Source: Candidatus Taylorbacteria bacterium RIFCSPLOWO2_01_FULL_50_130
Lineage (GTDB): Bacteria; Patescibacteriota; Minisyncoccia; Phycocordibacterales; UBA10002
Assembly (NCBI GenBank): GCA_001821155.1
Contig: MHSB01000019.1
Location: 1 to 7,264 of the forward strand
Length of the DNA stretch: 7,264 bases
Direction: 5' to 3'
Shown: piece after piece, positions 5,324-7,264 of the stretch
How the letters are laid out: every line of letters starts with the position of its first letter
Position numbering within the stretch: the stretch's first letter is position 1
Notes under the pieces: generated by a model
What the model saw: the letters and a program-made list of their open reading frames with translations, nothing else
Told to the model about the DNA's origin: nothing
The model's database searches: none
Made by a program: the position numbers and the translations under genes

Positions 5324-5447
5324 ACTCCAAACGGGCGCAGGGCTCGCCAAGAAAATTCTAAATCGGAAAGAACATCGCTCTCGATTAAGTCGTTATGGTG
5401 ACGTTTGGCAGAATTGAAAGCTTCTCCGAAACCGGTGAACAATCTCT

Positions 5448-5453
5448 ATTATA
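5448..5453 (-). promoter_or_regulatory. Candidate -10 box for the pilMNO operon
   Basis: A perfect TATAAT on the minus strand overlaps the TAA stop of the upstream DedA gene. Predicted transcription starts near 5440, leaving a leader of roughly 115 bases before pilM. The matching -35 position reads CCCACA at 17-base spacing (3 of 6), so the promoter is suggestive only. Confidence 0.4.
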
Positions 5454-6084
5454 CTCCACCGGGAGGGGTCTGTGGGTTACCAGTTTGTTTGGATTTTCGA
5501 TATTCAAGAAACAGCGGCATAAATGAAAGGAGAACAATAGCCAGCACGATGGGTAGGATGTATCGTTCAACGGACGGAATCATCGAGCCGAGCACATACC
5601 CTAAAAAGAGAATTGAGGTGGTCCAGAGCGTGCCGCCCGCTATGTTGTAGGAAAGAAACACTCGGTATTTCATGCGGCCAATGCCGGCAAGAATCGGCGC
5701 AAACGTGCGCACGATCGGGACGAATCGCGCAAGGACAATCGTCTTTTTGCCGTGCATCTCATAAAACGCCTCAGTGCGGTGAATGTGTTCCCTGCGGAAG
5801 AAAAACGAATCTTCCCTGGTGAGAAGTTTGAGGCCGACACGCCTGCCGAAAGCGTACCCGACGCTATCGCCCAGAATGGCACAGATGGTCGTGCCTATCC
5901 AAAGCGCGCTGATATCAAAGTGTCCTTGCGCCGCGAACAACCCCGCGGTGAAAAGGAGCGAGTCGCCTGGAAAGAAAAATCCGAAGAACAGCCCTGACTC
6001 CGCAAACACGATGGCAAATACGCCAACAAGACCGAGGGTCGTGACGAGAAACTTTGGGTCGAGAAAATGTAGGAGTGAGTCCAT
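5449..6084 (-). CDS. DedA family (VTT/SNARE-associated domain) membrane protein
   Basis: The protein has 211 residues, a normal DedA length. Conserved signatures are visible. FAESGLFFGFFFPGDSLLFTAG (27-48) holds the acidic residue E29 and the re-entrant FPGD loop. GDSVGYAFGRRVG (72-84) follows. The family hallmark RFVPIVRTFAPILAGIGRM (120-138) carries arginines R120 and R126. Hydrophobic helices flank these, ending with two C-terminal membrane segments at about 151-172 and 175-194. Bacterial DedA proteins belong to a superfamily implicated in lipid transport (undecaprenyl-phosphate or phosphatidylethanolamine scrambling or flipping) and membrane homeostasis; substrate cannot be told from sequence. 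The ATG at 6084 is preceded by AAAGGA at 9-base spacing, part of a GGATTAA repeat, the best ribosome-binding candidate in the window. It lies 71 bases after the OB-fold gene on the same strand. Confidence 0.95.
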   Translation of the reverse strand: MDSLLHFLDPKFLVTTLGLVGVFAIVFAESGLFFGFFFPGDSLLFTAGLFAAQGHFDISALWIGTTICAILGDSVGYAFGRRVGLKLLTREDSFFFRREHIHRTEAFYEMHGKKTIVLARFVPIVRTFAPILAGIGRMKYRVFLSYNIAGGTLWTTSILFLGYVLGSMIPSVERYILPIVLAIVLLSFMPLFLEYRKSKQTGNPQTPPGGV

Positions 6085-6148
6085 AACTGTTAATCCTTTA
6101 TTCTTAATCCTTAACAGTTAAGGATTAAAGATTGATGATTAAAGATTG
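6085..6148. repeat. TTAATC/GATTAA micro-repeat with a 25-base palindrome upstream of the DedA gene
   Basis: TTAATCCTTAAC (6104-6115) and GTTAAGGATTAA (6117-6128) form a perfect palindrome around one A. ATTAAAGATTG is repeated directly at 6124-6134 and 6138-6148. AACTGTTAA (6085-6093) can alternatively pair with TTAACAGTT (6111-6119). The block fills nearly the whole spacer up to the DedA ATG. Confidence 0.75.
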
Positions 6149-6155
6149 CGCGCTA

Positions 6156-6497
6156 TCATGCGCGTGCGCCTTCCGGTACATCCGCGTTTGGCTCAAGCAA
6201 ACTGGATTTGCCGTCCTCCGTAGAAACCGCGAGTATCATGCCGCTGCTCTCTAAACCTTTTATGGTGCGCACAGGAATGTTGGTGACGAACATAAACTTT
6301 CTTCCCACAAGCGCCTGCGGGTCGGGGAAATACAGCACGATGCCGGAAATAATTTGCCGCGGCGCGCTTTCTCCCACATTGACCGAAAGCTTGAGCAGTT
6401 TTTCGGTCTCTGGCACTTTTTCGGCCGAGAGTATCCTCCCTACCGTGAGCTCTACCTTCTGAAAATCGTCAAAACTGATACTTGATTTAGGATTCAT
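6156..6497 (-). CDS. Stand-alone tRNA-binding OB-fold protein (MetRS C-terminal / Trbp111 / CsaA type)
   Basis: The protein has 113 residues, matching a single tRNA-binding domain. It reads ISFDDFQKVELTVGRILSAEKVPETEKLLKLSVNVG (7-42), RQIISGIVLYF (47-57), LVGRKFMFVTNIPVRTIKGLESSGMILA (63-90) and ends LLEPNADVPEGARA. These are the core conserved blocks of the domain that forms the MetRS C-terminal dimerisation module, Trbp111 and CsaA. Such proteins bind the outer corner of tRNA. The LKLSVNVG and GLESSGMILA blocks favour a MetRS-beta-type relationship over CsaA, but a separate chaperone-like role cannot be ruled out. Its ATG overlaps the ruvX TGA by four bases (6494-6497), so expression is probably coupled to ruvX; no separate ribosome binding site is seen. 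Confidence 0.92.
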   Translation of the reverse strand: MNPKSSISFDDFQKVELTVGRILSAEKVPETEKLLKLSVNVGESAPRQIISGIVLYFPDPQALVGRKFMFVTNIPVRTIKGLESSGMILAVSTEDGKSSLLEPNADVPEGARA

Positions 6498-6925
6498 GAT
6501 TTATGGTCAAGGAAAGATTGCAAGATAATGGCGGCTGCGGATGCATCCAGCATGGTATTTGTTTTTCGGCGCCTCGCGCGAAGCCTTGACCCGCGGATTC
6601 CATCGGGACGCCTGGAGTGCTTTTGTCCCGCCTGTACGGATGTCAAAAATTCGGGTTCGTATGCGACTTGCTTCCGCGTCACTGCTTCCAGTGCTTTCTT
6701 AAACCGGTCAGCCTTCGCCGCAATCGGATTACCTTCCCACTTGAAATCCTTTGATTCTCCCAGAACGATTATTTCTACCTTTTGTTCTTGTACAATCCCC
6801 TTAACGTTTGAAAGCAGTTGTTTGTTGTTTATGAGAACCGAATGCGGAAACGCGAGCGCGCCGGACTCATCGGAGAGCGCAAGACCAACTCGTCTTGCAC
6901 CGAAATCAATGCCGAGGTAACGCAT
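6494..6925 (-). CDS. ruvX: RuvX/YqgF, RNase H-fold resolvase-like nuclease
   Basis: The protein has 143 residues (E. coli YqgF is about 138). The N-terminal MRYLGIDFGARRVGLALSD is the family signature, with the catalytic aspartate D7. VEIIVLGESKDF (50-61) follows the second core strand; in most homologues the equivalent reads GLP, so LGES is a variant. EPEFLTSVQA (90-99) replaces the usual DERLTT block and supplies an acidic residue (E90 or E92). DASAAAIILQSFLD (127-140) holds the final catalytic aspartate D127. The family acts in pre-16S rRNA 5' end processing and possibly recombination. The region 101-122 is very basic and is a candidate nucleic-acid contact. The ATG is six bases from a TAAAAT -10, so the message may be leaderless. 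It is the first gene of a minus-strand run continuing to the OB-fold gene. Confidence 0.94.
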   Translation of the reverse strand: MRYLGIDFGARRVGLALSDESGALAFPHSVLINNKQLLSNVKGIVQEQKVEIIVLGESKDFKWEGNPIAAKADRFKKALEAVTRKQVAYEPEFLTSVQAGQKHSRRPDGIRGSRLRARRRKTNTMLDASAAAIILQSFLDHKS

Positions 6926-6931
6926 TACGAG

Positions 6932-6961
6932 ATTTTAGCGCATATCGTTGCGAGAGGCCAA
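6932..6961 (-). promoter_or_regulatory. Candidate ruvX promoter giving a leaderless message
   Basis: On the minus strand TTGGCC (6956-6961), an 18-base spacer and TAAAAT (6932-6937) lie 6 bases before the ruvX ATG. The predicted start of transcription falls at or beside the ATG, which fits the lack of a Shine-Dalgarno. Confidence 0.4.
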
Positions 6962-7072
6962 TTTTCTGATATTATCGAACGATTAGGGAAGGGTCGGATA
7001 ATGGTAGTCCACCAGTCTTGTTCAATGAAAAAAGGAGTGAAACGACTATTTTGAATTAATCCGCCCTAGTGC

Positions 7073-7162
7073 GGTGGGGTGCCGGAGCGGTCTAACGGAA
7101 CGGTCCTGAAAACCGTCACATCCGAAAGGGTGTCGTGAGTTCGAATCTCACCCCCACCGCCA
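7073..7162 (+). tRNA. tRNA-Ser(TGA), with encoded CCA
   Basis: A class II cloverleaf is seen. The acceptor is GGTGGGG/CCCCACC, the D-stem CCG/CGG and the anticodon stem ACGGT/ACCGT. The long variable arm is ACATCC-GAAA-GGGTGT (one T-G pair) and the T-arm is GTGAG-TTCGAAT-CTCAC. The discriminator is G and CCA is encoded at 7160-7162. The anticodon loop is CCTGAAA, giving anticodon TGA (reads UCN serine codons). Position 33 is therefore C rather than the almost universal U. Transcription is divergent from ruvX. A possible TATTTT -10 lies at 7047-7052 but lacks a well-spaced -35. Confidence 0.93.
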
Positions 7163-7194
7163 ATTTTCAGAATTCGGATTTTGGGCGATTGTTG

Positions 7195-7235
7195 CCTCGC
7201 CCCGCCAGAGGCGGGGCTCGGCTTCGGCGAGGATT
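7195..7235 (+). terminator. G+C-rich branched hairpin after tRNA-Ser, possible terminator
   Basis: An outer stem CCTCGCC/GGCGAGG (7195-7201, 7226-7232) encloses CCGCC-AGA-GGCGG (7202-7214). Alternatively the inner stem extends to 8 bp as GCCCCGCC/GGCGGGGC. It is followed by ATTTT, a short T-tract, 33 bases beyond the tRNA. It may be a terminator or one of the palindromic repeats seen elsewhere in this window. Confidence 0.45.
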
Positions 7236-7264
7236 TTGAACGGATTTTTGAAATCCAAAAACAA

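Noticed and set aside
4917..5417. A 166-codon plus-strand frame opposite pilM
   Set aside because: It is a serine/arginine-rich shadow of a well-supported pilM frame.
2988..6497. Alternative genetic code with TGA as glycine
   Set aside because: Three confidently identified genes end at TGA exactly where their families end and where the next ATG overlaps or follows.

Overview
The window most likely comes from a member of the Patescibacteria (Candidate Phyla Radiation), probably a Parcubacteria-type lineage. The evidence is a compact pilM-pilN-pilO set with the FFPPPRFLEMPAVGLDIS-type PilM N-terminus, a stand-alone tRNA-binding OB-fold protein next to ruvX, a small DUF378 protein, few Shine-Dalgarno sequences, and intergenic spaces full of short palindromes and micro-repeats. 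Several confident genes end in TGA (pilO, ruvX, the OB-fold gene), so TGA is a stop here and the code-25 lineages (Gracilibacteria, Absconditabacteria) are unlikely. This assignment is inference from gene content; no marker phylogeny was possible.

Layout. (1) Bases 1-1458, plus strand, visibly A+T-rich: two unrecognised membrane-associated proteins, the first probably cut by the window edge. (2) Bases 1459-2062: about 600 bases with no credible gene but one hairpin after another. These include a likely terminator for the upstream gene, a cloverleaf-shaped inverted-repeat element, and a candidate structured RNA ending in a perfect 32-base palindrome. (3) Bases 2063-2585, minus strand: a DUF378 membrane protein and, upstream of it, tRNA-Arg(TCT). 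(4) Bases 2632-5323, minus strand: type IV pilus assembly genes read pilM, pilN, pilO, then an unknown single-pass membrane protein. (5) Bases 5449-6925, minus strand: ruvX, a MetRS-C-terminus/Trbp111-like tRNA-binding protein (4-base overlap with ruvX), then a DedA-family membrane protein. (6) Bases 7073-7162, plus strand: tRNA-Ser(TGA), divergent from ruvX, followed by a G+C-rich hairpin.

Function. PilM (cytoplasmic, actin-like), PilN and PilO (single-pass, periplasmic ferredoxin-like domains) form the inner-membrane alignment platform of a type IV pilus; PilM docks on the NLLP motif at the PilN N-terminus. The 119-residue protein after PilO sits where PilP is found in Proteobacteria but has no lipobox. 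RuvX and the OB-fold protein look translationally coupled and belong to housekeeping nucleic-acid and tRNA metabolism.

The most noteworthy features are non-coding. The candidate RNA at about 1856-2041 has an extended -10 and a palindromic terminator. The 66-base cloverleaf lies at 1735-1800. Three different A+T-rich micro-repeat blocks each sit directly upstream of the ATG of a minus-strand gene. The tRNA-Ser has C instead of U at position 33.
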